NCBI RefSeq assembly: GCF_012927405.1
Contig: NZ_JABBGM010000002.1
Location: forward strand, 434,001 to 498,000
DNA length: 64,000 nt
Direction of reading: 5' to 3'
DNA from: Novosphingobium olei
GTDB taxonomy: Bacteria > Pseudomonadota > Alphaproteobacteria > Sphingomonadales > Sphingomonadaceae
Shown here: positions 1 through 7,697 of the stretch, piece after piece
How the letters are laid out: each line of letters opens with the position of its first letter
Position numbering within the stretch: position 1 is the stretch's first letter
The notes under the pieces: model-generated
Database searches by the model: none
What the model saw: only the letters and a program-made list of their open reading frames with translations
What the model was told of the DNA's origin: nothing
Position numbers and translations under genes: made by a program

Positions 1-1297
1 TGACCGAATGCGCGCCGCAGAAGGCGAGATTGGCCATGCGCACGCGGCGTTCGCCGTGTTCGTCGATCAGGCTGATCGCGGCGATCTGGGCATCGTCCAT
101 GCCCGCCTTGCGCGCTTCGCGCAGCACGCGGCTGTTGATCGCGTAGATGATCTGCATGTGGCGCGGCAGCAGCCGTTCGAACAGCGGCAGCGGCCAGGTT
201 TCGAGCGCTTCGGGCAGCAGGGTGTGGTTGGTGTAGGCGACGGTTTTGCGCGTCACTTCCCACGCTTCGTTGAATTCGAGCCCGTGATCGTCGACGAGGA
301 TGCGCATGATCTCGGCTACGGCGACGGCGGGGTGCGTGTCGTTGAGCTGGATCGCGGCCTTGTCCGGCAGGGTGCGCACGTCACCGTGATATTGCGCGTG
401 GCGGCGCACGATGTCCTGGATCGAGGCAGAGGTGAAGAAGTACTCCTGCCGCAGGCGCAGCTCTTGGCCCGAAGGCGTGGAGTCTGCCGGATAAAGCACG
501 CGGACCAGCGCATCGGCGCGCGCGTCCTCGACTAGCGCGCCGACGTGGTCGCCTGCGTTGAAGGCATCGAGGCGGATCGGATCGAGCGCGCGCGCGGTCC
601 ACAGCCGCAGCGTGTTGACGCGCTTTCCGCGCCAGCCGACGACCGGCATGTCATAGGCGCTCGCCTCGACGCGTTCGGCCGGCTTCCATTCGACGCCATC
701 GCCGCGATCGATCACTTCGCCGCCGAAGCCGATGCGATAGGCGCTCTCGCGCCGGTCGAATTCCCAGGGGTTGCCGTGGCTGAGCCAGGTTTCGGGCAGT
801 TCGACCTGCCAGCCATCGTCGATGCGCTGGCGGAACATGCCATTCTTGTAGCGGATGCCATAGCCGTAGGCGGGGATGTCGAGGCTGGCGAGGCTCTCCA
901 TGAAGCACGCGGCAAGCCGCCCGAGGCCCCCGTTGCCGAGCGCGGCGTCGGGCTCAAGGTCTTCCAGCTGCGACAGGTCGAAGCCGTGGGCGGCGAGCGC
1001 CTTTTCCATCTCGCGCGTGAGGCCCATGTTCGACAGCGCATCGCGCAGCAGGCGACCGATGAGGAATTCGAGGCTGAGGTAATAGACCCGCTTGCCGCCC
1101 TGGTCGTAGGTCTTGCGCGTGCTCTCCATCCAGCGGTCGATGACCGCGTCGCGCAGCGTGAGCACGGTGGCGGTGAACCAGTCGTGCGGCTTGGCCGCGC
1201 GCTCGTCCTTGCCGACGCGATGGCGCAGCACGTCGATGATGTGCGCGTCGATCTCGGCGGCTTTGGAGCCGGTGCTCAAGGGGATGTCGAGGCTCAT
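1..1297 (-). CDS. glgP: Glycogen phosphorylase, N-terminal part (cut by window edge)
   Basis: Partial gene: about 432 N-terminal codons are visible and the C-terminal half, including the pyridoxal-phosphate lysine region, lies outside the window. The enzyme releases glucose-1-phosphate from glycogen in the cytosol. The N-terminus is recognisable from RVYYLSLEFLIGRLL, followed by LEPDAALGNGGLGRLAACF and a GYGIRYKNGMF stretch, all typical of GT35 phosphorylases. The ATG at 1297 is chosen because GGTGGAG precedes it at good spacing and the protein begins MSLDIPLS. No other glycogen gene is in view, so operon membership cannot be judged. Confidence 0.93.
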   Translation of the reverse strand, partial: MSLDIPLSTGSKAAEIDAHIIDVLRHRVGKDERAAKPHDWFTATVLTLRDAVIDRWMESTRKTYDQGGKRVYYLSLEFLIGRLLRDALSNMGLTREMEKALAAHGFDLSQLEDLEPDAALGNGGLGRLAACFMESLASLDIPAYGYGIRYKNGMFRQRIDDGWQVELPETWLSHGNPWEFDRRESAYRIGFGGEVIDRGDGVEWKPAERVEASAYDMPVVGWRGKRVNTLRLWTARALDPIRLDAFNAGDHVGALVEDARADALVRVLYPADSTPSGQELRLRQEYFFTSASIQDIVRRHAQYHGDVRTLPDKAAIQLNDTHPAVAVAEIMRILVDDHGLEFNEAWEVTRKTVAYTNHTLLPEALETWPLPLFERLLPRHMQIIYAINSRVLREARKAGMDDAQIAAISLIDEHGERRVRMANLAFCGAHSV

Positions 1298-1619
1298 GGC
1301 AATGCGCTCCACCTGGTGGGTCCGAAGGAGACGCAGGGGCGACGCCCTCCGCACCTGCGGACCAGTTGACCCGGCCTCTCAGTACGGCATTCGCCGCTCG
1401 TTCCCGTCATCGTGCGGCTGCCCTGGCAATGCGGCCGCACGATCCTCCCGGAACCGAGCCTAGGCGAGGCGTGGCGCGTTCCACAAGTCGCGATGCCCTG
1501 CGCATTGCAAAAAATCCCCCCCGCGTCGCAACATTCGTGCGCAACGCATGGCAAGGGCAGTGCCACGCCATCGCCAGCGTGGCGACGGGGAATACGTCTG
1601 CGGCCCAGGGCGGCAGTGG
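1298..1619. other. Intergenic region upstream of glgP
   Basis: A 322-bp gap between the glgP start and the end of the TonB receptor gene; both genes are on the minus strand. It holds the glgP ribosome-binding site and a 9-bp inverted repeat (1410-1418 with 1434-1442), which could be an operator or a weak hairpin. No convincing gene was seen. Confidence 0.5.
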
Positions 1620-3620
1620 TCAGCGCATATCTATGCGCAGGCCCGCCCAGATCGTGCGCGGTGTGCCGAGGTCCTGCGTGGAGCCCGAATTGCGCGTGAC
1701 GATGACCTCGTCGGTAAGATTTTCGCCCCGCAGCACGAGGCTGAAAGGACCGGCGAGCGGCACTTGCGCGAAAGCGTCGAGCGTGGTCGCCGGGGCAAGG
1801 GAGTCGCTCTGCAGGTCGTCCTCGTACTGCAGGCCGACGTGGCGCAGCGTAAGGGCCAGGCGCCAGCGTTCGGCCGGCTGCCAGCTTGCAGTGGCGCTCG
1901 CCGCCCAGCGCGGCGTCTGCGACGGGCGCTTGCCGTCGAGTGGCTGACCCGGCGCGCGGACATGCGCATCGGTATAGCTGAGCGAGCCGGCGAGCGAGAA
2001 GCGGCTGGCGGTGTAGCTGGCGCTCGCCTCGATCCCGCGGGCGTGGACGGCATCGACGTTCTGGCGCTGGCGCGTGGTCGCATCGATGGTGACGTTGGCG
2101 ATCGCGTGGCGCACTTCGTTGTCGAAGGCGGTGAGGCCAAGCGTCACGCCTTCGAGCGGGCGCAGGTCAACCCCGCCTTCGAAGCCGAACAGTTTCTCGT
2201 TGCGCAAGTTGGCGTTGGCGAGCGTGGTGATCGGGAAGACGGTGAACTGGCGATAGAGTTCGTTGAGCGTCGGCTGGCGCAAGCCGGTGTAGACCGATCC
2301 GCGCAGATCGATCGCGCGGGTCGCATGGAGCAGCGCGCCGCCCCGGAAGCTGCCTTCCCAGCCCGCCCGGTCGGCATAAGTGGTCGAGGCGGGCTGGATC
2401 GCGCCGGCCAGATTGGTCACCTCGTAGAACCCGTTGCGGACCGACCAGCGATCGGCACGGGCACCGGCGGTCAGCACCAGCGGCCCGGCGGTCCAGTCGT
2501 CCTCCAGATAGAAGCCGACGTCCGAATTGGTGCCGCCGGCGCGGCGGTGGCCCGAAACCTTCCCGAGGCGGTAGGTATCCTCGATCGTGCGTCCTTCGGC
2601 GGAGCGCCAGTCGGCACCGAGCCGCAGGACGTGGCCGCCGCCGACCGGCGGGCGCAGCTCGAACTTGGCACCGGCGCCGGTCGAAGGCGTCTTGCGCTGG
2701 TCGAGCGTGGGCAGGAACGTCGTCGCACTGATCACGGTGTTGTAGAAATCGCGGGTCTGCAGGTAGGCGAGCGCATCGAACGCCCAGGCGCCGCGCCCGA
2801 CGAGGCGCAGGCTGGCGTCCTGCCCGTTCATCCCGGTGTCGGCACCCTTGAATCGCAGCGTACGGTTGTCCTGGAACGCGGCGACGCGGGCCTGCAGCTC
2901 GATGTCGGGGGTGAGCGGCGCGACGGCGCGCAGCGAGGTGGACCAGCTATCGAAGCGGGCGCGGGTGGAGGCGGGGACCCGCTGGCTTGCAGGCGTGGTC
3001 CAGAACCCCTGTCCGCGATCCCACCGGCCCGATACCACCGCGAAACCGCTGCCGAGGCGCGGGGCGAGCGTACCCGAAAGCTCGCTCTCGCCGCGGTCAT
3101 TGACGAGCGCGGAGCCGGTCAGCAGGCCGAGTTGGGCGGGCCCCGCGCTGGTCATCGCGATCGTGCCCGCAACCGCGCCCGCGCCGAATGCGCCAGAGCC
3201 GCCGCCACGGATCACGCTGACCCTGCCGAGGCGCTCTGGCGCGATGGCCGAGAGCGGGATGTAGCCGAAGAACGGATCGGCCATCGGCACGCCGTCCAGC
3301 AGCACCAGCGTGCGGCTGGTGGCATTGCCGCCCAGCGCGCGCAGCGTGATGCCTTGCGCCGAAGGGTTGGACGAGCGGCTGTCCGAACGGCGGAACTGCT
3401 GCACCCCGGCGGCAGCGGACAACGCATCGTCGATCCGGCCCGAAGCGGCGGAAAGCAGCCGGTCACGCTCGATCTGCTGGACGTCGTAGGCGGGGGCGGC
3501 TGGCGTGGCGGCCAGGCCTTCGCCGGTGACGACGATCTGCTGCGCCTGATCCTCCTCCGCGGCGAAAGCCGGCGTGGCGATGCCGGCCGCGATCACGGCA
3601 AGCGGAACGATGGGGCGCAT
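1620..3620 (-). CDS. TonB-dependent outer-membrane receptor
   Basis: Outer-membrane active transporter of about 666 residues, energised by TonB/ExbBD. It starts with a Sec signal peptide (MRPIVPLAVIAAG...AFA), then the TonB-box-like QQIVVTGE. A plug domain follows with ALGGNATSRTLVLLDGVPM and an RVSVIRGGGSGAFG segment, then a long beta-barrel. A GTG at 3632 would also be in frame, but the ATG at 3620 has GAGGA six bases upstream and directly precedes the signal peptide. The size and plug resemble BtuB/FhuA-like receptors, but the substrate cannot be told. A 274-bp inverted-repeat element lies immediately upstream, so its promoter may sit inside or beyond that element. Confidence 0.88.
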   Translation of the reverse strand: MRPIVPLAVIAAGIATPAFAAEEDQAQQIVVTGEGLAATPAAPAYDVQQIERDRLLSAASGRIDDALSAAAGVQQFRRSDSRSSNPSAQGITLRALGGNATSRTLVLLDGVPMADPFFGYIPLSAIAPERLGRVSVIRGGGSGAFGAGAVAGTIAMTSAGPAQLGLLTGSALVNDRGESELSGTLAPRLGSGFAVVSGRWDRGQGFWTTPASQRVPASTRARFDSWSTSLRAVAPLTPDIELQARVAAFQDNRTLRFKGADTGMNGQDASLRLVGRGAWAFDALAYLQTRDFYNTVISATTFLPTLDQRKTPSTGAGAKFELRPPVGGGHVLRLGADWRSAEGRTIEDTYRLGKVSGHRRAGGTNSDVGFYLEDDWTAGPLVLTAGARADRWSVRNGFYEVTNLAGAIQPASTTYADRAGWEGSFRGGALLHATRAIDLRGSVYTGLRQPTLNELYRQFTVFPITTLANANLRNEKLFGFEGGVDLRPLEGVTLGLTAFDNEVRHAIANVTIDATTRQRQNVDAVHARGIEASASYTASRFSLAGSLSYTDAHVRAPGQPLDGKRPSQTPRWAASATASWQPAERWRLALTLRHVGLQYEDDLQSDSLAPATTLDAFAQVPLAGPFSLVLRGENLTDEVIVTRNSGSTQDLGTPRTIWAGLRIDMR

Positions 3621-3654
3621 GGAAATCCTCACGATGTTCTGGTCTTTGCGCCGG

Positions 3655-3928
3655 CCCTAGGCGGCGTGGACAAATTCCGCAACGCCACGGTTTTCCTGTA
3701 AAGGGCCCCGACAAGGAGCGAGGCCGCAGGTGGAGTGGGCCTCCATCAAGGCCGAGCGACGCTGCAGGGGCCCTTTACAGGGAAACCCCTTCGGGGCTGG
3801 ACCAAAAAGCGCCATCGCAGCGTCGGCTCGGCTCGCAATATTCCCGATATTGCTCCGCCTCGCCTTCTCGCGCTGGCGCTTTTTGCCTCCAGCCGTGGCG
3901 CTGTGGAATTTGTCCACGCCGCCTAGGG
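3655..3928. repeat. 274-bp element with 36-bp terminal inverted repeats (MITE-like)
   Basis: The ends 3655-3690 and 3893-3928 are inverted copies matching at 34 of 36 positions. Nested inside is a second inverted pair (3690-3709 with 3767-3786, 19 of 20), then a perfect 11-bp pair (3804-3814 with 3874-3884) that itself encloses a 7-bp palindrome (3834-3852). No transposase is encoded. The nested layout resembles a non-autonomous miniature inverted-repeat element or a large intergenic palindromic repeat. Open frames through it are by-products of the symmetry. Mobility is an inference: the flanks were not checked for a target duplication and no second copy was found in the window. Confidence 0.75.
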
Positions 3929-4077
3929 GTACCCGCCGCGATCCTGTCAGCCCCAGTCGGAGGTAGAATGGTCGAAGGTGCATGCGAGCGCGGCGAAAGG
4001 CCATGCGGTAAATGGCGTATGGGCCGTGCCGCGCTGCGGCATAATTTCGTGTGCACCGCATCATCAGAAGAGGAACC

Positions 4078-4281
4078 ATGCGCGCGCAGCGACTCACCCA
4101 GCTTGAACCGGACATCGTCGCCAAGATGCGTTCGGTCATCACCTGCCAGAAGCCCGAAGTGATCCAGACCCACTTCGGCATCGGTCTCAACACTTGGGTC
4201 AAGCTTCGCGAGGGCAAGGCGATCCGCCATTCCGTAGCGGAAAGGCTGATGCAGCGGCTGCAGCGCGACCATCTGATCTGA
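4078..4281 (+). CDS. Small HTH-like protein of unknown function
   Basis: Predicted cytosolic protein of 67 residues, starting at the ATG after GAAGAGGAACC. The segment THFGIGLNTWVKLREGKAIRHSVAERL looks like a compact helix-turn-helix, as in Cro/XRE-type DNA-binding proteins, but it is too short for a firm family call. It precedes a hybrid histidine kinase and a LuxR-type regulator on the same strand, with a 129-bp gap to the kinase. It could therefore be an accessory regulator of that signalling pair; that role is inferred from position only. Confidence 0.6.
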   Translation: MRAQRLTQLEPDIVAKMRSVITCQKPEVIQTHFGIGLNTWVKLREGKAIRHSVAERLMQRLQRDHLI

Positions 4282-4410
4282 CCGGCAGGCACGGAACGGC
4301 GCAAAGCTTTGCCTATCAGGGGCATGGGGGCTTGATGCCCCTTGCTTTGCAGTGCACAATGCCCTCCTCGGCGCCGGCAAACCAACGGCGCTGTGGGGTC
4401 GAGCAAAAAA

Positions 4411-5955
4411 ATGCACAGGGCGTTGGGGCAGGGTCCGGCGCAAGGCCGCGAACCCGCACGTGGTTCATCATGGAATGCGCTTTCGCGCCGCGCAGGACGC
4501 GCCGTCTCCACGTTGCGCCGTCTTGTTCGCCGCGACGCCATCGCGGCGGGCGGCATCGCGGGAAGAATTGCCGAGCTTGAGCGGGCCTGTGCCGTGGCCG
4601 AAGCGGCCAGCGCTGCCAAGAGCCGCTACCTCGCCAACGTCAGCCACGAAATCCGCTCCCCGCTCAACGCGATCTATGGCTACGCCCAGCTGATCGAACG
4701 CGGTTCGGGCGTCGATGCGGCCGAAGCGGCCAAGGTGATCCGCCGCAGCGCCGAGCACCTGACCGATCTTGTCGAAGGGCTGCTCGATATCTCGCTGGTC
4801 GAAAACGGGGTTACCCGCGTGGCCAGCGACGTGGTGCGGCTGCCCGCCTTCATCGACCAGCTGGCGCGCATGTTCGCGCCTTCGGCCGAGGCAAAGGGCC
4901 TTGTCTTCGAGGTGGACCTGCCGCTGCGGCTGCCCGAATTCGTGCGCACCGACCAGAAGCGGTTGCGCCAGGTGCTGATCAACCTGGTCAGCAACGCGAT
5001 CAAGTTCACCGACACAGGCACGGTCACCTTGCGCGTGCGCCGCAGCGGCGAGACGACCCGGTTCGAGGTGGAGGATACCGGCCCCGGCATCGCGCCCGAG
5101 GATCGCGAGCGGGTGTTCGCGCCGTTCGAACGGGGCGAAGGCGAAGAGGGGCGCAGCAGCGGCTTCGGCCTTGGCCTGCCGATCACCCGCGCCATCGTGC
5201 AGATCCTGGGCGGTGACATCGCCGTGACCGACGGCGCGTCGGGCGGCGCCTGCTTCCGCGTGTCGCTGATGCTCAATGAAGTGCGCGTCGAAGGCACCGA
5301 CAAGCCGGACCTTGGCCGCATCGTCGGCTATGCCGGCGCGCGGCGCCAGGTGCTGGCGGTGGACGACGATATCCGGCAGCTGTCCTTCGTGCGCCAGGCG
5401 CTGGAGGATGTGGACTTCGACGTCTCGATCGCGCCCGATGGTGAAACCGCGATCGCGCTGTGCGATGCGCAGGCGTTCGATCTTGTGCTGCTGGACGTGC
5501 AGATGGGCGGGCAAAGCGGGTGGGAGACAGCGAGCCACCTGCGCAGCGTCCACGGCCGTTCGCTCAAGATCGTGATGCTATCGGCCAATGCGCACGAACG
5601 GCATGGCCCCGCAGCGGACGACGAGGAGTTGCCGCACGACCTGTTCCTTCTGAAACCGGTGGAGATCGGCCAGCTGATCGACGCAATCGGGCGCCAGCTG
5701 GGGCTGCAATGGGTGCGCGAAGGTGGCACGCCTCGCCCGATGTTCGGCAAGTGCGAGGAGCTTCCCGAAGCTGCGCTTGCCCATGTGGCCAAGTTGCGCG
5801 AACTGGTGCGGATCGGCCATGTGCGCGGGATCGAAGCGGAAATTCGCGCGCTGGAGAAGGCGGCCCCCGAATGCGGGACGCTCGCGGCGACGCTTTATGC
5901 TTGCCTCGACCGCTTCGACCTCGCCGCGCTGGCGCGCAAGCTGGAAGGACTTTGA
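4411..5955 (+). CDS. Hybrid histidine kinase with C-terminal receiver domain
   Basis: About 514 residues. The order is a short basic N-terminus without membrane segments, a coiled stretch near 50-75, and a HisKA domain with phospho-acceptor His79 in NVSHEIRSPLN. An HATPase_c domain follows with N-box LINLVSNAIKF, G1 DTGPGIAP and GFGLGLP. Next come a receiver domain (about 313-430, phospho-acceptor Asp362 in LLDVQMGG) and a helical tail that may act as a phosphotransfer region. No input domain is visible, so it is probably a cytosolic kinase driven by a partner. The first ATG in frame (4411) is used; a TTG at 4342 is possible. The next gene begins three bases after the stop, which argues for co-transcription. 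Confidence 0.88.
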   Translation: MHRALGQGPAQGREPARGSSWNALSRRAGRAVSTLRRLVRRDAIAAGGIAGRIAELERACAVAEAASAAKSRYLANVSHEIRSPLNAIYGYAQLIERGSGVDAAEAAKVIRRSAEHLTDLVEGLLDISLVENGVTRVASDVVRLPAFIDQLARMFAPSAEAKGLVFEVDLPLRLPEFVRTDQKRLRQVLINLVSNAIKFTDTGTVTLRVRRSGETTRFEVEDTGPGIAPEDRERVFAPFERGEGEEGRSSGFGLGLPITRAIVQILGGDIAVTDGASGGACFRVSLMLNEVRVEGTDKPDLGRIVGYAGARRQVLAVDDDIRQLSFVRQALEDVDFDVSIAPDGETAIALCDAQAFDLVLLDVQMGGQSGWETASHLRSVHGRSLKIVMLSANAHERHGPAADDEELPHDLFLLKPVEIGQLIDAIGRQLGLQWVREGGTPRPMFGKCEELPEAALAHVAKLRELVRIGHVRGIEAEIRALEKAAPECGTLAATLYACLDRFDLAALARKLEGL

Positions 5956-5957
5956 CC

Positions 5958-6878
5958 GTGAGCGAGGACAACCCGCAGCGTCGCGACACCGTGCTGGTGG
6001 TCGATGATGAGCCCAATTCGCTGCGGCTGCTGACCGATACGCTGGAGGCGGGCGGCATCCAGGTGCTGGTGGCGACTTCGGGCGGCGCCGCGCTGGATCT
6101 GCTGGGCCACGTCGTGCCCGATCTGGTGCTGATGGATGCGGTGATGCCCGGCATCGATGGCTTCGAGACCACCGCGCGGATCAAGGCCAATCCCCAGACC
6201 GCGCACGTGCCGGTGATCTTCATGACCGGGCTGACCGAAAGCGAGCACGTGATCGAAGGGTTCGAGGTTGGCGGCGTCGATTATGTAAGGAAGCCGGTCA
6301 ACGTTCACGAACTGCTCGCGCGCGTCAGGGTGCACTTGGGCCATGCGCGTGCAGTGCAGGCCAGCACGGCCAGCCTGGATGCCACCGGCCGCCTGATGAT
6401 GGCCACCGACACGCGCGGTTTCCTGCTGTGGTGCACGCCGCTTGCCGAACAGGCGATCAACCGCCTGGCCCCGGGCTGGAACCGCGACCAGCGCGAACTG
6501 CCCGACGAGCTGCGCCACACCGTCGAACGGCTGCTGACGCGCGATTCGCAAGGGGCGAGCCTGCGGATCGAGCAGGGCGACGGCGCGCTCGAACTGGTGC
6601 TGATCGCGCATTACCGTGAAAACGAAGTGCTGATCCGGCTGAACGAACTGAACCCGCATGTCGATGCGGCGCGGATGCAGGCCAAGCTCGGCCTGACCGA
6701 GCGCGAGGCCGAAGTGCTGCTGTGGATCAGCTACGGCAAGTCGAATGCCGATATCAGCGAAGTGCTGTCGATCAGCCCGCGCACCGTGCAGAAGCACTTG
6801 GAGCGCATCTACGAAAAGCTGGGCGTGGAAACCCGGGCGGCGGCTGCGGCGATCGCGATCAAGGTGATCGCACCCTAA
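5958..6878 (+). CDS. Response regulator, REC plus LuxR-type HTH
   Basis: Transcription factor of 306 residues, probable output partner of the kinase just upstream. The N-terminal receiver domain has the acidic pair in VVDDEPNS, phospho-acceptor Asp60 in LLMDAVMPG-like context, and conserved lysine in VRKPVN. A middle region (about 130-225) resembles a PAS-like fold. The C-terminal LuxR HTH is LTEREAEVLLWISYGKSN through SPRTVQKHLERIYEKLGV. The start is a GTG two bases after the kinase stop, in frame with the first receiver strand. Target genes are unknown; the amine-oxidation genes downstream are candidates by position only. Confidence 0.88.
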   Translation: MSEDNPQRRDTVLVVDDEPNSLRLLTDTLEAGGIQVLVATSGGAALDLLGHVVPDLVLMDAVMPGIDGFETTARIKANPQTAHVPVIFMTGLTESEHVIEGFEVGGVDYVRKPVNVHELLARVRVHLGHARAVQASTASLDATGRLMMATDTRGFLLWCTPLAEQAINRLAPGWNRDQRELPDELRHTVERLLTRDSQGASLRIEQGDGALELVLIAHYRENEVLIRLNELNPHVDAARMQAKLGLTEREAEVLLWISYGKSNADISEVLSISPRTVQKHLERIYEKLGVETRAAAAAIAIKVIAP

Positions 6879-6915
6879 TCGCTGCTGCCTTCGGCCTACG
6901 CCCGGGCCGGGGAAA

Positions 6916-7434
6916 TCACTTCTTCTTGGCAGCGATGCCTTCGATCTCGATCAGGAAGTAGGGACCAGCCAGCGCGGCGACCTGGAAGGTCGAACGTGCG
7001 ACCGTTGTCGGGTTGTCGGCGGTCTTGAAGAACTGCTTGAAGCCTTCGTTCGCGCCGGCGAAGTCCATGTGGCCGAGCTTGGGATCGGCGGCGACGAACA
7101 GCGTCAGCTTGACCAGATCGGCCATGGTGTAGCCCCGCGCTTCGAGCAGCGCCTTGATCTTGGTGAGCACGCTGATCGTCTGCGTCTTGGTATCGCCCAG
7201 ATCATCGATCGACTTGACGTCGGCGAAGGTCTTCTTGGGATCGACGGGCGAGGCGAGCTGGCCCGAAAGGAAGATGATGTCGGTGCCCGCCTTCACGTCG
7301 GCGGCATCGAGAATCAGCGCCTGCGGGTTCGACTGGATCTTGGTGACCTGCGCCTGCGCCGAGGCGAACGGCGCGGCCGCGACGGCTGCGGCAAGGGCGA
7401 GTGCGGAAATCCGGGGGCCGGTAAAAAGGCGCAT
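6916..7434 (-). CDS. Exported RidA/YjgF-family protein
   Basis: About 172 residues. RidA proteins hydrolyse reactive enamines/imines to ketones and ammonia, and most are cytosolic. This one starts with a clear Sec signal peptide (MRLFTGPRISALALAAAVAA, cleavage probably after AQA), so it should act in the periplasm. The body has the usual RidA features: FLSGQLASPVD, KIKALLEARGYTMADLVKLT, and the C-terminal arginine in ARSTFQVAAL that binds the substrate carboxylate in known family members. The ATG at 7434 follows AAGGA. It is divergent from a TonB receptor and close to a flavin amine oxidase, which would produce the imine substrates of RidA. Confidence 0.88.
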   Translation of the reverse strand: MRLFTGPRISALALAAAVAAAPFASAQAQVTKIQSNPQALILDAADVKAGTDIIFLSGQLASPVDPKKTFADVKSIDDLGDTKTQTISVLTKIKALLEARGYTMADLVKLTLFVAADPKLGHMDFAGANEGFKQFFKTADNPTTVARSTFQVAALAGPYFLIEIEGIAAKKK

Positions 7435-7697
7435 GGGCAGTCCTTGGCATGATGTTGCAACGGGAGCGGCGCCGGGCGCCCTCCTGTCGGCGCCACCGTA
7501 AAGCGGCGCGGTCCCGGTGTGATACGTTAATCGGCGTATGGGCAAGTCTCCTGCTTTGCCGTCTCTGCCGGACACATCGCGCAAAATTCCAAAAACAGGC
7601 GCGAAACAAAAGGGTCGGCACCAAGGGCAAGGGAGCCTGGGCGCACGATACCAGCTTGAGTGGATGTCTGGAGCGACACGATCAAGGGGGTCCTACA
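7435..7697. promoter_or_regulatory. Divergent intergenic region between ridA-like gene and TonB receptor
   Basis: A 263-bp gap between two divergent start codons, so it must carry control signals for both directions. Both ribosome-binding sites are visible (AAGGA on the minus strand, AAGGGGG at 7685-7691 on the plus strand). I could not pick a convincing -35/-10 pair or operator. Confidence 0.45.

Noticed and set aside
1548..3701. A 717-codon plus-strand open frame opposite the first TonB receptor
   Set aside because: Composition is typical of antisense frames, and the minus strand encodes an intact receptor with signal peptide.
3657..4619. Minus-strand open frame through the inverted-repeat element
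   Set aside because: It spans the palindromes and the start of two good plus-strand genes; no domain is visible.
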